37,859 nt of DNA from Marmoricola sp. (GTDB taxonomy: Bacteria > Actinomycetota > Actinomycetes > Propionibacteriales > Nocardioidaceae), in NCBI RefSeq assembly GCF_025965215.1, contig NZ_JAOPXI010000058.1, positions 1 through 37,859 on the forward strand, in the 5' to 3' direction. A program made the translations under genes and the position numbers. The notes below the pieces were generated by a model, which was not told the origin of the DNA, did no database searches, and worked only from the letters and a program-made list of their open reading frames with translations. Numbering within the stretch: the stretch's first letter is position 1; each line of letters opens with the position of its first letter. Below are positions 8,135-16,068 of the stretch, piece by piece.

Positions 8135-9368
8135 GACCGAGCTCCCGTCTTGCGTCCTGGAAGGCCGTGTACGTCGCGAGCAGATCCACGGGTCCAGGCG
8201 GGAGGGCATGCAGAGCGCCTCGTACGTCGCCGTACTGACCGGTGACCTCGACCCCGTCCATCTCGAGTCGAACAGCGAGGTCCGTTGCCCGGTTGCCGCA
8301 CAGGGTCACCTGCAGGCCCCGGAGCTCGGAGAAGTCGACGTCGTAGAGCCACGACGGGTCCCGGCCGTCGGCACCGTCGGCGTTGAATGCGAGCACGAGT
8401 GCGTTGCGTCGGGTCGCGAGCAGCTCCAGCGAGGCTCGCCAGCTGGCCGGGTTCTTCGCGAGCACCAGCATCACGTCGTGGTCGCCCACCCGCACCGTGG
8501 CGTACCGCCCGGCGACGGCGGTCACTCCTGCCAGCGCTGCTGCGGCCGCTTCCGGATCGGCCCCCATCAGCGTCGCAGCGGCGACCGCCTGCGCGGCGTT
8601 CCCCAGGTTGCCCGGGCCGGGAAGGGTGAGGTAGCTCAACGACGACCCGGACGGCGGCACGATCACGCCGTCGGAGATGGTCCAGTCGCAGGCCGGACGA
8701 CGGTGCCCGCAGGTGCAGGACCAGCCGTCTGTGCGGTCCAGCAGTTCGCCACATTCCGGGCAGATCAGAGAGTCCTCGTCCCAGATCTGGCCGGCCCCCA
8801 CCCAGATCTGGCGTTGCGCCGTCTGAGCCGCCCAGGCGACCCACGGGTCGTCGGCGTTGGCCACCACGGTCGGCACCGCGCCGAGCGCATCCCGCCACGC
8901 TCGCGCCAGTCGTCCTACCTCGGGGTTGCGGTGGAGCTGGTCGCGCGCGAGGTTGAGCAGCACCACGACTTCAGGGCCGAAGGTGCGGATCGCCCACGGG
9001 ATCCAGGCTTCATCGACCTCCAGCACCACTGCGGTCGTCCTCGCGTTGGCGAGGGTCCACACCAGCCCGGCCGGCGTGTTCGCCCCGTCGGAGTTGGTCG
9101 ACAACGGACCCTCGGTCGCCCAGGCCGCGGCCAGCATGGCGGTCGAGGTCGACTTGCCGTTGGTGCCCGAGACGAGCGCTACCCGGCGTCCCGCTGCCAG
9201 CATCTCCCCGGCACCGGGGACGAGTCTCACGATCACCCGCCCGCCGATCACGCCGCCGGAACGCCTCAGGACACGCTGCGAGATCCAGACTGCCGTACGC
9301 GCGAGCAGCATGGCCAGGGCGAGCCTGGTGCTGTTCGGCCTGATCGGAACCTGAGTCGTAGCCACCAC
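8124..9368 (-). CDS. murT: MurT, Mur-ligase subunit of lipid II isoglutaminyl synthase
   Basis: Amidates the second stem-peptide residue of lipid II, using ammonia from GatD and ATP. The 414 aa from GTG 9368 show a Mur-ligase central domain with P-loop SGTNGKST (67-74) and EVDEAWIP. A four-Cys zinc ribbon (Cys203, 206, 218 and 220: CPEC and CTC) typical of MurT follows, and the C-terminal domain carries DPSWLYDVDF, the conserved Asp motif of MurT. GTG 9368 lies 8 nt after TACGGT (9382-9377), so a leaderless start is favoured. GTG 9365 directly after is the alternative. Confidence 0.93.
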   Translation of the reverse strand: MVATTQVPIRPNSTRLALAMLLARTAVWISQRVLRRSGGVIGGRVIVRLVPGAGEMLAAGRRVALVSGTNGKSTSTAMLAAAWATEGPLSTNSDGANTPAGLVWTLANARTTAVVLEVDEAWIPWAIRTFGPEVVVLLNLARDQLHRNPEVGRLARAWRDALGAVPTVVANADDPWVAWAAQTAQRQIWVGAGQIWDEDSLICPECGELLDRTDGWSCTCGHRRPACDWTISDGVIVPPSGSSLSYLTLPGPGNLGNAAQAVAAATLMGADPEAAAAALAGVTAVAGRYATVRVGDHDVMLVLAKNPASWRASLELLATRRNALVLAFNADGADGRDPSWLYDVDFSELRGLQVTLCGNRATDLAVRLEMDGVEVTGQYGDVRGALHALPPGPVDLLATYTAFQDARRELGRAA

Positions 9369-9376
9369 GGTATTCA

Positions 9377-9413
9377 ACCGTACCGACGGGCACCCGAGGC
9401 GCACGGCTACGCT
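9377..9413. promoter_or_regulatory. Divergent leaderless promoters, murT / dienelactone-hydrolase-like gene
   Basis: Minus strand: TACGGT at 9382-9377 is a TANNNT box 8 nt before GTG 9368. Plus strand: TACGCT at 9408-9413 is 6 nt before GTG 9420. Neither gene has a Shine-Dalgarno sequence at the proper distance. The spacing fits leaderless actinobacterial genes. No KstR operator is present here. Confidence 0.55.
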
Positions 9414-9419
9414 CGCGAG

Positions 9420-10154
9420 GTGACCAAGCTCTTGGAGACCTGGCAGGTCGGCAGCCACACGGCCGGCGACGTGACCCACCCGACGTACCGCAAGGGAACC
9501 GGTCCGGGAGTCGTGATCATCCACGAGGTCCCCGGACTCACCCCGAAGGTGATCGCCTTCGCCGAGGAGGTCGTGGCCGCCGGCTTCACCGTGGTGATGC
9601 CGCATCTCTTCGGTACCCCCGAACGACCGATGTCTGTACTTGCGGTGGCGAGCACGCTGCGCCAGGTCTGCGTGAGCGCCGAGTTCACGAAACTGGCCAC
9701 CGGGGTCACGGCCCCGGTCGCTACCTGGTTGCGAAGCCTGGCGCGCGAGCTCCACGCCGAGCTGGGCGGCCCCGGCGTCGGGGCCCTGGGGATGTGCTTC
9801 ACCGGTGGGTTCGCGCTCGCGATGATGGTGGACGACTCCATGGTGGCTCCGGTCCTGGCCCAGCCGTCGGTACCGTTCGCCGCGGGCCGCAAGCGCGCCG
9901 CTGACCTGAACCTCTCGCCCGAGGACCTCACCGTCGTCAAGCGCCGGGCAGCAGCCGGCTGCCAGGTGCTCGGCCTCCAGTACCCCAGCGACCCGATGAC
10001 CGGCACCCGCTTCGACACCCTGACCCGCGAGCTCGGTGAGGCATTCATCCGGGTCGAGTTCCCCGGCAAGGGTCACGGCACGGTCACCGAGGAACGCCAG
10101 CAGGAAGGCGTTGACCGGGTGCTGGCCTTCTTCACCGACAAGCTGGTCCGGTGA
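9420..10154 (+). CDS. Dienelactone hydrolase family protein
   Basis: Alpha/beta-hydrolase of the dienelactone hydrolase family, 244 aa. Seen: GVVIIHEVPGLTP, with the Glu (about residue 36) that positions the nucleophile in this family. The Cys nucleophile elbow GALGMCFTGGFAL (Cys126) follows, and the catalytic His lies in FPGKGHGTV near the C-terminus. The substrate cannot be told from sequence; many members act on unknown esters or lactones. The start is GTG 9420, 6 nt after the TACGCT box. No KstR operator is nearby, so a link with steroid breakdown is only positional. It ends 4 bp before the convergent GNAT-like gene. Confidence 0.85.
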   Translation: MTKLLETWQVGSHTAGDVTHPTYRKGTGPGVVIIHEVPGLTPKVIAFAEEVVAAGFTVVMPHLFGTPERPMSVLAVASTLRQVCVSAEFTKLATGVTAPVATWLRSLARELHAELGGPGVGALGMCFTGGFALAMMVDDSMVAPVLAQPSVPFAAGRKRAADLNLSPEDLTVVKRRAAAGCQVLGLQYPSDPMTGTRFDTLTRELGEAFIRVEFPGKGHGTVTEERQQEGVDRVLAFFTDKLVR

Positions 10155-10158
10155 CGCC

Positions 10159-11049
10159 CTAACTGGCTGCCCGGTTGTCGAGGAGCTGCATCGCGTCGTC
10201 GCTCTTCCGGTGCCTGGCCGGCACCTTGTCGAGGCTTGCCCATGAGCTCCGGATCCGCAGGTTGACGATCTCGTAGCCGAGCCGCTGGTGCAGGTAGCGG
10301 ATGCCCGCGGAGATGCTGATGCCGGAGTCAGCGAACAGCAGACGTACCTCGTCGTGGATCAGTGCCTCGACCATGCTCGTGTGCAGGACGTACCGGGCGG
10401 TCGCTCCGCCCTCGGTCGCGACGCACTTGATGCCCTCCAGGCGCGCGTACTCGCCCGACTGGAGGTAGCACAGCACGCCGAGGACCTCCCCGGTCGCCGA
10501 GTACACCGCCAGGCTCCTCAACCCGGGGGTGGGCACGGGCGCCGCGGGACCTGCCGTGACGAGGTACTCCTCGACCGCTTCCGGGCCACCGAGCATGATC
10601 TCGCCGATCATGCGCGCGCCGACCCCTTCGCCAGCGACGGGGCGGACCTCCATGCCGAGCGTGCGACCCCGGGTACAGGCGGTCCGGACCGTCTGGCGCG
10701 ACCGGCCCCTGAGGTAGTCCTCGACGCAGTCAGGCAGCGCGAGCACGGCGCGGCCGATCCGGACCTGCGGCAGGCGTAGCGAGAAGGTCAGCCGCGCGCC
10801 GGCGCGGCGGAGCCGACTGGTCGCCTCGAACGGCGAGTAGAACATCGGCGGCCGCAACTCTCTCGAGGCGCTCACCACGTCCACCGCGGGCAGCGACGCG
10901 AGCACCCGGGCGGCCGCCCAGGTCTGGCCGGGCGACCGGAGCGCGCGCGCAACCCTGGCTGGCGGACTGGCCGTGAGCAGCGCGTCGTAGATGAACCCGG
11001 CTGCCTGCTCGACCTCGCAGGCCGACGGCGACGAGCGCGCACCGCGCAT
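10159..11049 (-). CDS. Uncharacterised protein with GNAT-like C-terminus
   Basis: A 296-aa protein I do not recognise. Its C-terminal third has features of GNAT-fold acyltransferases: LAVYSATGEVLGVLCYLQSG, a predicted strand-helix region with ARLEGIKCV, and ISAGIRYLHQRLGYEIVNLRI, which resembles the last helix-strand of that fold. The N-terminal half has arginine- and alanine-rich helices. The start is chosen at ATG 11049 because of a strong GGGGGA site 7 nt upstream. An in-frame upstream start at 11103 would add 18 aa but lacks such a site. No signal peptide or membrane segment is clear. Function unknown; acyl- or aminoacyl-transfer is a guess. Confidence 0.7.
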   Translation of the reverse strand: MRGARSSPSACEVEQAAGFIYDALLTASPPARVARALRSPGQTWAAARVLASLPAVDVVSASRELRPPMFYSPFEATSRLRRAGARLTFSLRLPQVRIGRAVLALPDCVEDYLRGRSRQTVRTACTRGRTLGMEVRPVAGEGVGARMIGEIMLGGPEAVEEYLVTAGPAAPVPTPGLRSLAVYSATGEVLGVLCYLQSGEYARLEGIKCVATEGGATARYVLHTSMVEALIHDEVRLLFADSGISISAGIRYLHQRLGYEIVNLRIRSSWASLDKVPARHRKSDDAMQLLDNRAAS

Positions 11050-11147
11050 TGCTGATCCCCCTGTAACAGTCCCGAGGCGTTTCGAAAATCGGTACCACGG
11101 CACGACACCCGGGACTGGTCGCTACCTGCTCAACGACCGCCGCGGGG

Positions 11148-11162
11148 CGCGTGTGACACGCG
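11148..11162. promoter_or_regulatory. Perfect 7-1-7 palindrome upstream of the GNAT-like gene
   Basis: CGCGTGTGACACGCG is a perfect inverted repeat of 7-bp arms around one base. It lies about 100 bp upstream of the start at 11049, in the 213-bp gap between ltp2 and the GNAT-like gene. The central base makes it more like an operator half-site pair than a hairpin. No known regulator is assigned. The rest of this gap shows no gene. Confidence 0.35.
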
Positions 11163-11262
11163 TCGGGGACAGGTCCAGACCACCGGGCCAGGACCTGTTC
11201 GACACCCGTTCAATCGGTGTATTCGACGACTGGTTGAGGTAAAAGGCCGGTGAATTGCCGGG

Positions 11263-12435
11263 TCAGGCTGACAGGATCAGCCCGCTCGTGGGGACGCCGG
11301 TCCCGGCAGTGACCAGTACGTGCTCGACCTCCGGGACCGGGTTCACCGAGGTACCCCTGACCTGTCGGACCGCTTCGGCGATGCCGTTCATGCCGTGGAT
11401 GTACGCCTCGCCGAGCTGACCGCCGTGGGTGTTGAGCGGCAGTCGGCCGCCCAGCTCGATCGCACCGTTCGCGATGAAGTCCTTGGCCTCGCCACGACCG
11501 CAGAAGCCGAGTTCCTCCAGCTGCATCAGCACGTACGGCGTGAAGTGGTCGTAGAGCACGGCCATGGCCATGTCGTCCGGCGCGAGCCCGGACTGGCGCC
11601 AGAGCTCGCGGCCGACGACGCCCATCTCGGGAATGCCGATGTCGTCGCGGTAGTAGGACGTCATCACGAACTGGTCGCGGCCGCTCCCCTGGGCCGCCGC
11701 GGTGATCGTCGCCGGCTTCTGCTTCAGGTCGCGGGCGCGCTCGGCCGAGACCACCACCAGGGCGACGGCTCCGTCACTCTCCTGGCAGCAGTCGAGCAGG
11801 TGCAACGGGTCCACGATCATCCGCGAGGCCTGGTGGTCCTCGATCGTGATCGGCCTGCCATGGAAGAACGCGTGCGGGTTGTTCGCTGCGTGCTTGCGGT
11901 CGGCCACGGCCACGGCGCCGAAGTCGGCCGAGGTCGCGCCGTACTCGTACATGTAGCGCGTCGCCTGCATCGCAACCGTCGCGGCCGGCGTGCCGAGGCC
12001 CATCGGGTAGGACCAGGCGTTGTCCAGGCCGTTGGTGTTCACCTGGGTCGCCGCGGACAGGCTGAACTGCCCGAAGCGGCTCTCGGAGCGCTCGTTGAAG
12101 CCGCGGTAGCAGACCACGACGTCAGCGACACCGGTTGCCACCGCCATCGCCGCTTGCTGCACCGTGCCGCATGCCGCGCCACCGCCGTAGTTGATCCGGC
12201 TGAAGAAGCGCAGGCTCGGGACGCCGAGCTCACGGGCGAGGGCGATCTCCGAGGACGTGTCCATCGTGAACGTGGTCAGCCCGTCGATGTCGGAGGCGGC
12301 CAGGCCGCAGTCGGCCAGCGCCGCACGCACTGCCTCCACCGACAGCTGGAGCTCGGAGCGACCGGACTCCTTGGAGAACTCGGTCGCACCGATCCCCACG
12401 ATCGCTGCTCGCCCGCTCAGGGTCCCGGTGCTCAC
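11263..12435 (-). CDS. ltp2: Ltp2, thiolase-like steroid side-chain retro-aldolase
   Basis: Thiolase-fold lipid-transfer protein homologue, 390 aa. In the known pathway it acts with the DUF35 part of ChsH2 to cleave the 17-hydroxy C22-CoA steroid by retro-aldol reaction, giving androstenedione or ADD and propionyl-CoA. Seen: RAAIVGIGATEFS at the N-terminus, GGGAACGTVQQAAMAV in the region of the thiolase nucleophile, CCQESDGAVALVVVS, and PLNTHGGQLGEAYIHGMNG near the C-terminus. GTG 12435 overlaps the chsH1 stop by 4 bp (GTGA). It is the last gene of the chsE1E2-chsH2a-chsH2b-chsH1-ltp2 operon. The order matches Rv3544c-Rv3540c of M. tuberculosis. Confidence 0.93.
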   Translation of the reverse strand: MSTGTLSGRAAIVGIGATEFSKESGRSELQLSVEAVRAALADCGLAASDIDGLTTFTMDTSSEIALARELGVPSLRFFSRINYGGGAACGTVQQAAMAVATGVADVVVCYRGFNERSESRFGQFSLSAATQVNTNGLDNAWSYPMGLGTPAATVAMQATRYMYEYGATSADFGAVAVADRKHAANNPHAFFHGRPITIEDHQASRMIVDPLHLLDCCQESDGAVALVVVSAERARDLKQKPATITAAAQGSGRDQFVMTSYYRDDIGIPEMGVVGRELWRQSGLAPDDMAMAVLYDHFTPYVLMQLEELGFCGRGEAKDFIANGAIELGGRLPLNTHGGQLGEAYIHGMNGIAEAVRQVRGTSVNPVPEVEHVLVTAGTGVPTSGLILSA

Positions 12436-12818
12436 AGGGCCACCTTGACGGTGCCGGTGACGTGGTCGCCCAACGAGACCCGCCCGACGACGGTGATCGT
12501 GGCGATCCCGTCGGCGATGTCGGTGACAGTGCCGCTGAACGTGAGGGTGTCGTAGGGGTGGGCCGGCGCTCCGAGCCGGATGGAGATGCCCTTGAGCTCG
12601 GTGTCCTGCCCGGCCCAGTCGACGACGAACCGCTCGACGAGGCCGTTGGAGGTCAGGATGTTCATGAAGATGTCCTTCGACCCGGCGGCCTGCGCGACGT
12701 CGCGGTCGTGGTGCACGTCCTGCCAGTCGCGGGTTGCGATGGCGGTGCTGACGATCGTCGTCGGCGTGAGCGGCAGGCTCCACTCGGGCAGCTGCTGCCC
12801 GGTCTCGAGCGTTCTCAT
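12432..12818 (-). CDS. chsH1: ChsH1, MaoC-like subunit of the C22 enoyl-CoA hydratase
   Basis: Single hot-dog MaoC-like protein of 128 aa, the usual size of ChsH1. It carries the hydratase motif region DWQDVHHDRDVAQAAGS (Asp and His as in R-hydratases) and LTSNGLVERFV. With the MaoC part of ChsH2 it hydrates the 3-carbon side-chain enoyl-CoA produced by ChsE1E2. ATG 12818 overlaps the stop of the upstream DUF35 gene (ATGA), and its own stop overlaps the ltp2 start (GTGA). Confidence 0.92.
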   Translation of the reverse strand: MRTLETGQQLPEWSLPLTPTTIVSTAIATRDWQDVHHDRDVAQAAGSKDIFMNILTSNGLVERFVVDWAGQDTELKGISIRLGAPAHPYDTLTFSGTVTDIADGIATITVVGRVSLGDHVTGTVKVAL

Positions 12819-13210
12819 GAGTCCGTCCTCCAGACCGGAAGGGTCAGGTCGTCGTCGATGCGGTGGTAGTCGATGCGCAACCGGGTGCCGATCTCGATCT
12901 CCTCCGCAGCGGGACCGACGACCTCGCCGACCATCCGGACGCCCTCGTCCAGGTCGATGATCGCGATCACGATGGGCAGCTCCTTGCCGGGGACCGGCGG
13001 GTGCCGGTGCACGACGTAGGAGTAGACGGTGCCGGTGCCTGCAGCGACCTGGTAGCCGCGGTCGTAGGCCTCGCACGACTGGCAGGCGGGCCCGGGCGGG
13101 AAGCGCAGCGCCCCGCAGGCGTTGCACTTCGGGATGCGCAGCTCGCCGACAGCGGTGCCGTCCCAGAAGAACTGCGAGTCACGGTTCATCATCGGCCGTA
13201 CGACGCTCAT
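12815..13210 (-). CDS. chsH2: DUF35 OB-fold zinc-ribbon protein, C-terminal half of ChsH2 as a separate gene
   Basis: A 131-aa protein with an N-terminal zinc ribbon (Cys29, 32, 43 and 46: CNAC and CQSC) and an OB fold (GTGTVYSYVVHRHP, DLDEGVRMVGEVVG). In M. tuberculosis this domain is the C-terminal part of ChsH2 and is required by the Ltp2 aldolase. Here it is free: ATG 13210 overlaps the stop of the MaoC-half gene by 4 bp (ATGA). A second in-frame ATG lies 18 bp downstream. The separation is an intact gene split, not a frameshift artefact in appearance, since proper stop and start codons are present. Confidence 0.9.
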   Translation of the reverse strand: MSVVRPMMNRDSQFFWDGTAVGELRIPKCNACGALRFPPGPACQSCEAYDRGYQVAAGTGTVYSYVVHRHPPVPGKELPIVIAIIDLDEGVRMVGEVVGPAAEEIEIGTRLRIDYHRIDDDLTLPVWRTDS

Positions 13211-13728
13211 GACTCCTCCGTATCGCGCGGGATGAACTTGAGGACCCGGAAGAGCATCGTGGCCACCTTCTCGGTCGAGCCGTCGGGGTGGTCGACGTAC
13301 CAGGTGTTGCGCGAGGTGACGAAGTAGCCCTCGCCCATCGCGGTCGCCTTCGGACCGGCCACCGAATCCAGCGCACTCGTGACGCGCAGCTGTTCGCCCA
13401 CGCGGGCGTAGCGCTCGTAGCTCTGCTCGCAGTTGGTGCCCAGGACGGCCGTGTAGCCCTGGCCGGTGAGGAACTCGGTCATCCGGGACAGGGGGTCCTC
13501 CGGCGGCCGACGTCGGCCCAGGCCCGGCATCGTCCACACCTGGGCCATCGACGGCGGGGCCTCACCGCCGACGAAGCGTTCGTTCACGTAGCCCATCGCG
13601 TCCATCCAGGCACCGATCGTCGGCTGGTTGACCGGGTACGGCGCCAGCGACTCCGAGGCCTCGCCGAGGGCCTTGATCCGGTCGGCCTCGGCCATGATGT
13701 CGTCGTGCCTGCTCATCCGCGCAGTCAC
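13207..13728 (-). CDS. chsH2: MaoC-like N-terminal half of ChsH2 as a separate gene
   Basis: A 173-aa FAS1-like/MaoC N-terminal dehydratase-domain protein corresponding to the N-terminal part of mycobacterial ChsH2. Seen: PSMAQVWTMPGLGRRRP, the helix and strand region LGTNCEQSYERYARVGEQLRV, and GEGYFVTSRNTWYVD. It should pair with ChsH1 to form the heteromeric enoyl-CoA hydratase. The start is GTG 13728, overlapping the stop of the ACAD fusion (GTGA); ATG 13716 is an alternative. Its stop overlaps the DUF35 gene start. Confidence 0.9.
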   Translation of the reverse strand: MTARMSRHDDIMAEADRIKALGEASESLAPYPVNQPTIGAWMDAMGYVNERFVGGEAPPSMAQVWTMPGLGRRRPPEDPLSRMTEFLTGQGYTAVLGTNCEQSYERYARVGEQLRVTSALDSVAGPKATAMGEGYFVTSRNTWYVDHPDGSTEKVATMLFRVLKFIPRDTEES

Positions 13729-15980
13729 CGGGGCACCTTCGGCAGGCCGAGGCCGAACATCGCGATCAGCTCCCGCTGGACCTCGTTGACCCCGCCACCG
13801 AAGGTGAGCACCAGGTTGCGCTTGGTGGTCGCGTCCAGGAAGTGCAGCAGCGTCGCCGTCTCCGGGTCAGCCGGGTCGCCGTACGCCGTGACGATCTCCT
13901 CGAGGTCGAGCCCGAGCCGCTGCACCTCGTCGGAGGCGAAGACCTTGCTCGCCGAGGCATCGGCCACCGCCTCGACGCCGGTGGCGCCGCCGCCGGCGAT
14001 CTGCCAGTTCAGCAGCTCGTTGACGCGGAACGAGACCGTGACCCGGGCCAGGATGTCGCGCACCGCCGGAACCTCCAGCAGCGCGGTGCCGTCGGGAGCC
14101 GTGCGATCACGTGCCCAGTCGATGACCAGGTCGCGCAGGCCCTCGAGACGCCCGGCAGGGCCCAGCATGATCCGCTCGTGGTTGAGCTGGGTGGTGATCA
14201 GCCGCCAGCCCTGGTTCACCTCGCCGACGAGCATGTCGGCCGGAACGCGGACGTCGTTGTAGTACGTCGCGTTGACGTGGTGCGAGCCGTCACAGGTGAT
14301 GATCGGGGTCCAGGAGTACCCGGGGTCCCTGGTGTCGACGATGAGCACCGAGATGCCCTTGTGCTTGGGGGCGTCCGGGTCGGTCCGGACGGCGAGCCAG
14401 ATGTAGTCGGCAGCGTGGCCACCGGTGGTCCACATCTTCTGGCCGTTGACGATCCAGTCACCGTTCGCGTCCTTCTTCGCCGAGCACCGCAGAGACGCGA
14501 GGTCGGTGCCGGCATCCGCCTCGGAGTAGCCGATCGCGAAGTGCACGTCGCCGGCGAGGATGTCGGAGAGGAACATCTCCTTCTGCTTCGGCGTGCCATA
14601 GGCCTGCAGCGTCGGGCCGACCGTCTGGAGCGTCACGGACGGCAGGTGGATGTCACCGCGAGCCGCCTCGTTGGCGAAGATCTGCTGCTCGATCTCGCCG
14701 AGGCCCTTGCCGCCGTACTCGACCGGCCAGCCGACGCCCATCCAGCCGTCGGTGCCCATCTGCTTGATGTTGCGGTGGTACGCCGGACCGTGCCGGTTGC
14801 CCATCATCTCCAGGACGTCCTCGGGGCTGACCAGCGTCGAGAAGTACTCGCGCACCTCGTCCTTGAAGGCGCGCTGGGCCTCGGTGAGCTCCAGGTTCTT
14901 GCCCGCGCCGTCCTCGATCGCGACCTCGGCCAGCGTCGCGGCCCGCCCGCCGAGCAACCGGGCGATGTCCTTGACCCGGGAGAAGTACCGGTGCAGCGGG
15001 TAGGTCTCGTCCACGCCCATCCCGCCGTGCAGGTGGTGGCAGGTCTGTAGCGCGGCCGGAACCCGGTCGGTGAACCAGGCAGCGCCGACGGCCAGGTCCT
15101 CGGCAGCCGGGAGGCCCTCGGCGACGCGCCAGGCGCCGGCCTCGGCGGCGAGGGCCACCATCCGGGCGACCACGAACACATCGGCGATCTGGACCGCGAC
15201 CGCCTGGAACTCGGCCAGCTTGCGGCCGAACTGCACCCGCTCCCTGATGTAGCCCGCGGTCAGGGCGAGGGCACCGGCCACCAGGCCGCCGCCGAGCAGC
15301 AGCAGGCCGGCGATCGCGTGCTCGCGCAGGACCGTCGCAGCCTTCGGCGCGAGGATCTCGACGGCTGGAGCGTCCTCGAAGACGTAGCCGGTCTGCAGCC
15401 CCTGGATCGTGGCCGTCGGGATGCTGCGCGAGGAGTAGTTCGCCGTGGGCGTCACGCCGGGCCCGTCCGGGTCGACCAGCGCCACACCTGCATCGGTCGA
15501 GACCAGTAGCAGGGTGCGACCGTCGAGGACGGAGACATCGGTCTTGTGACCGGTGACCTTGCCGTCGCGCAGGGTCGTGCGTGGCGCGGCCGGGATCGCG
15601 TTGCCGGGCTCGTTCAGCGCGGGTGCCAGCAGGAGCGTGCCGGCGACGACCTCGGGGATCAGTCGCGCGGCCTGCTCGGCAGACGCGGCAGCGCCGAGGG
15701 TGAGCAGACCGCAGGCGAGCGTCTCCCACACCGGCAGGTCGAGGGCTCGGGAGCCGACCTCGTGGAGCAGGACGCCGACCTCGCCGAGGCCGAGGCCTTC
15801 ACCGCCGTGCGCCACGGGTGCTGCCAGGCCCAGGAGCCCGGCGTCCGCCAGGGCCTGCCAGGTCGCCCGGCTGGCCTCCGGACCCTTGTCCAGCACGTCG
15901 GTGACGACCGAGCGGATCTCGTCACGCACCTCGCCCGATCCTTCGAACACTGGCGGTGCTCCCTTCACAGAAGTAGTCAC
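13725..15980 (-). CDS. chsE1-chsE2: Fused ChsE1-ChsE2 acyl-CoA dehydrogenase
   Basis: A single 751-aa protein made of two acyl-CoA dehydrogenase halves. Residues 1 to about 355 resemble FadE28/ChsE1 (YIRERVQFGRKLAEFQAVA at 244-262, and the FAD-contact region HHLHGGMGVDETYPLHRYFS around 315-334). Residues from about 363 on resemble FadE29/ChsE2 (LTEAQRAFKDEVREYF, GWPVEYGGKG, YSEADAGTDLASLR). In M. tuberculosis these are separate proteins forming an alpha2-beta2 enzyme that dehydrogenates 3-oxo-4-pregnene-20-carboxyl-CoA. The fusion would lock the 1:1 pairing. It starts at GTG 15980 just inside the KstR operator region, with no Shine-Dalgarno. It is the first gene of the five-gene operon. Confidence 0.93.
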   Translation of the reverse strand: MTTSVKGAPPVFEGSGEVRDEIRSVVTDVLDKGPEASRATWQALADAGLLGLAAPVAHGGEGLGLGEVGVLLHEVGSRALDLPVWETLACGLLTLGAAASAEQAARLIPEVVAGTLLLAPALNEPGNAIPAAPRTTLRDGKVTGHKTDVSVLDGRTLLLVSTDAGVALVDPDGPGVTPTANYSSRSIPTATIQGLQTGYVFEDAPAVEILAPKAATVLREHAIAGLLLLGGGLVAGALALTAGYIRERVQFGRKLAEFQAVAVQIADVFVVARMVALAAEAGAWRVAEGLPAAEDLAVGAAWFTDRVPAALQTCHHLHGGMGVDETYPLHRYFSRVKDIARLLGGRAATLAEVAIEDGAGKNLELTEAQRAFKDEVREYFSTLVSPEDVLEMMGNRHGPAYHRNIKQMGTDGWMGVGWPVEYGGKGLGEIEQQIFANEAARGDIHLPSVTLQTVGPTLQAYGTPKQKEMFLSDILAGDVHFAIGYSEADAGTDLASLRCSAKKDANGDWIVNGQKMWTTGGHAADYIWLAVRTDPDAPKHKGISVLIVDTRDPGYSWTPIITCDGSHHVNATYYNDVRVPADMLVGEVNQGWRLITTQLNHERIMLGPAGRLEGLRDLVIDWARDRTAPDGTALLEVPAVRDILARVTVSFRVNELLNWQIAGGGATGVEAVADASASKVFASDEVQRLGLDLEEIVTAYGDPADPETATLLHFLDATTKRNLVLTFGGGVNEVQRELIAMFGLGLPKVPR

Positions 15981-15994
15981 TAGCTAAACAAAAA

Positions 15995-16012
15995 TGGAAC
16001 CTGTTCTAGTCT
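15995..16012. promoter_or_regulatory. KstR operator, divergent chsE1E2 / alpha-beta hydrolase
   Basis: 15995-16008 reads TGGAACCTGTTCTA, a perfect consensus match and identical to the operator at 33441. Plus strand: the operator end overlaps the -10 box TAGTCT (16007-16012). Minus strand: TAGACT at 16013-16008 is a possible -10 for chsE1E2. Both genes should be KstR-controlled (inference). Confidence 0.8.
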
Positions 16013-16068
16013 AGCGTGAGGACCACCGATCCAGCAGTACCCAATCCCATCCCGATTCGAGGGTCACC

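Noticed and set aside
11189-11202. Possible KstR operator upstream of the GNAT-like gene (CAGGACCTGTTCGA)
   Set aside because: Two mismatches at conserved positions (first T and first A of AAC), so not counted.
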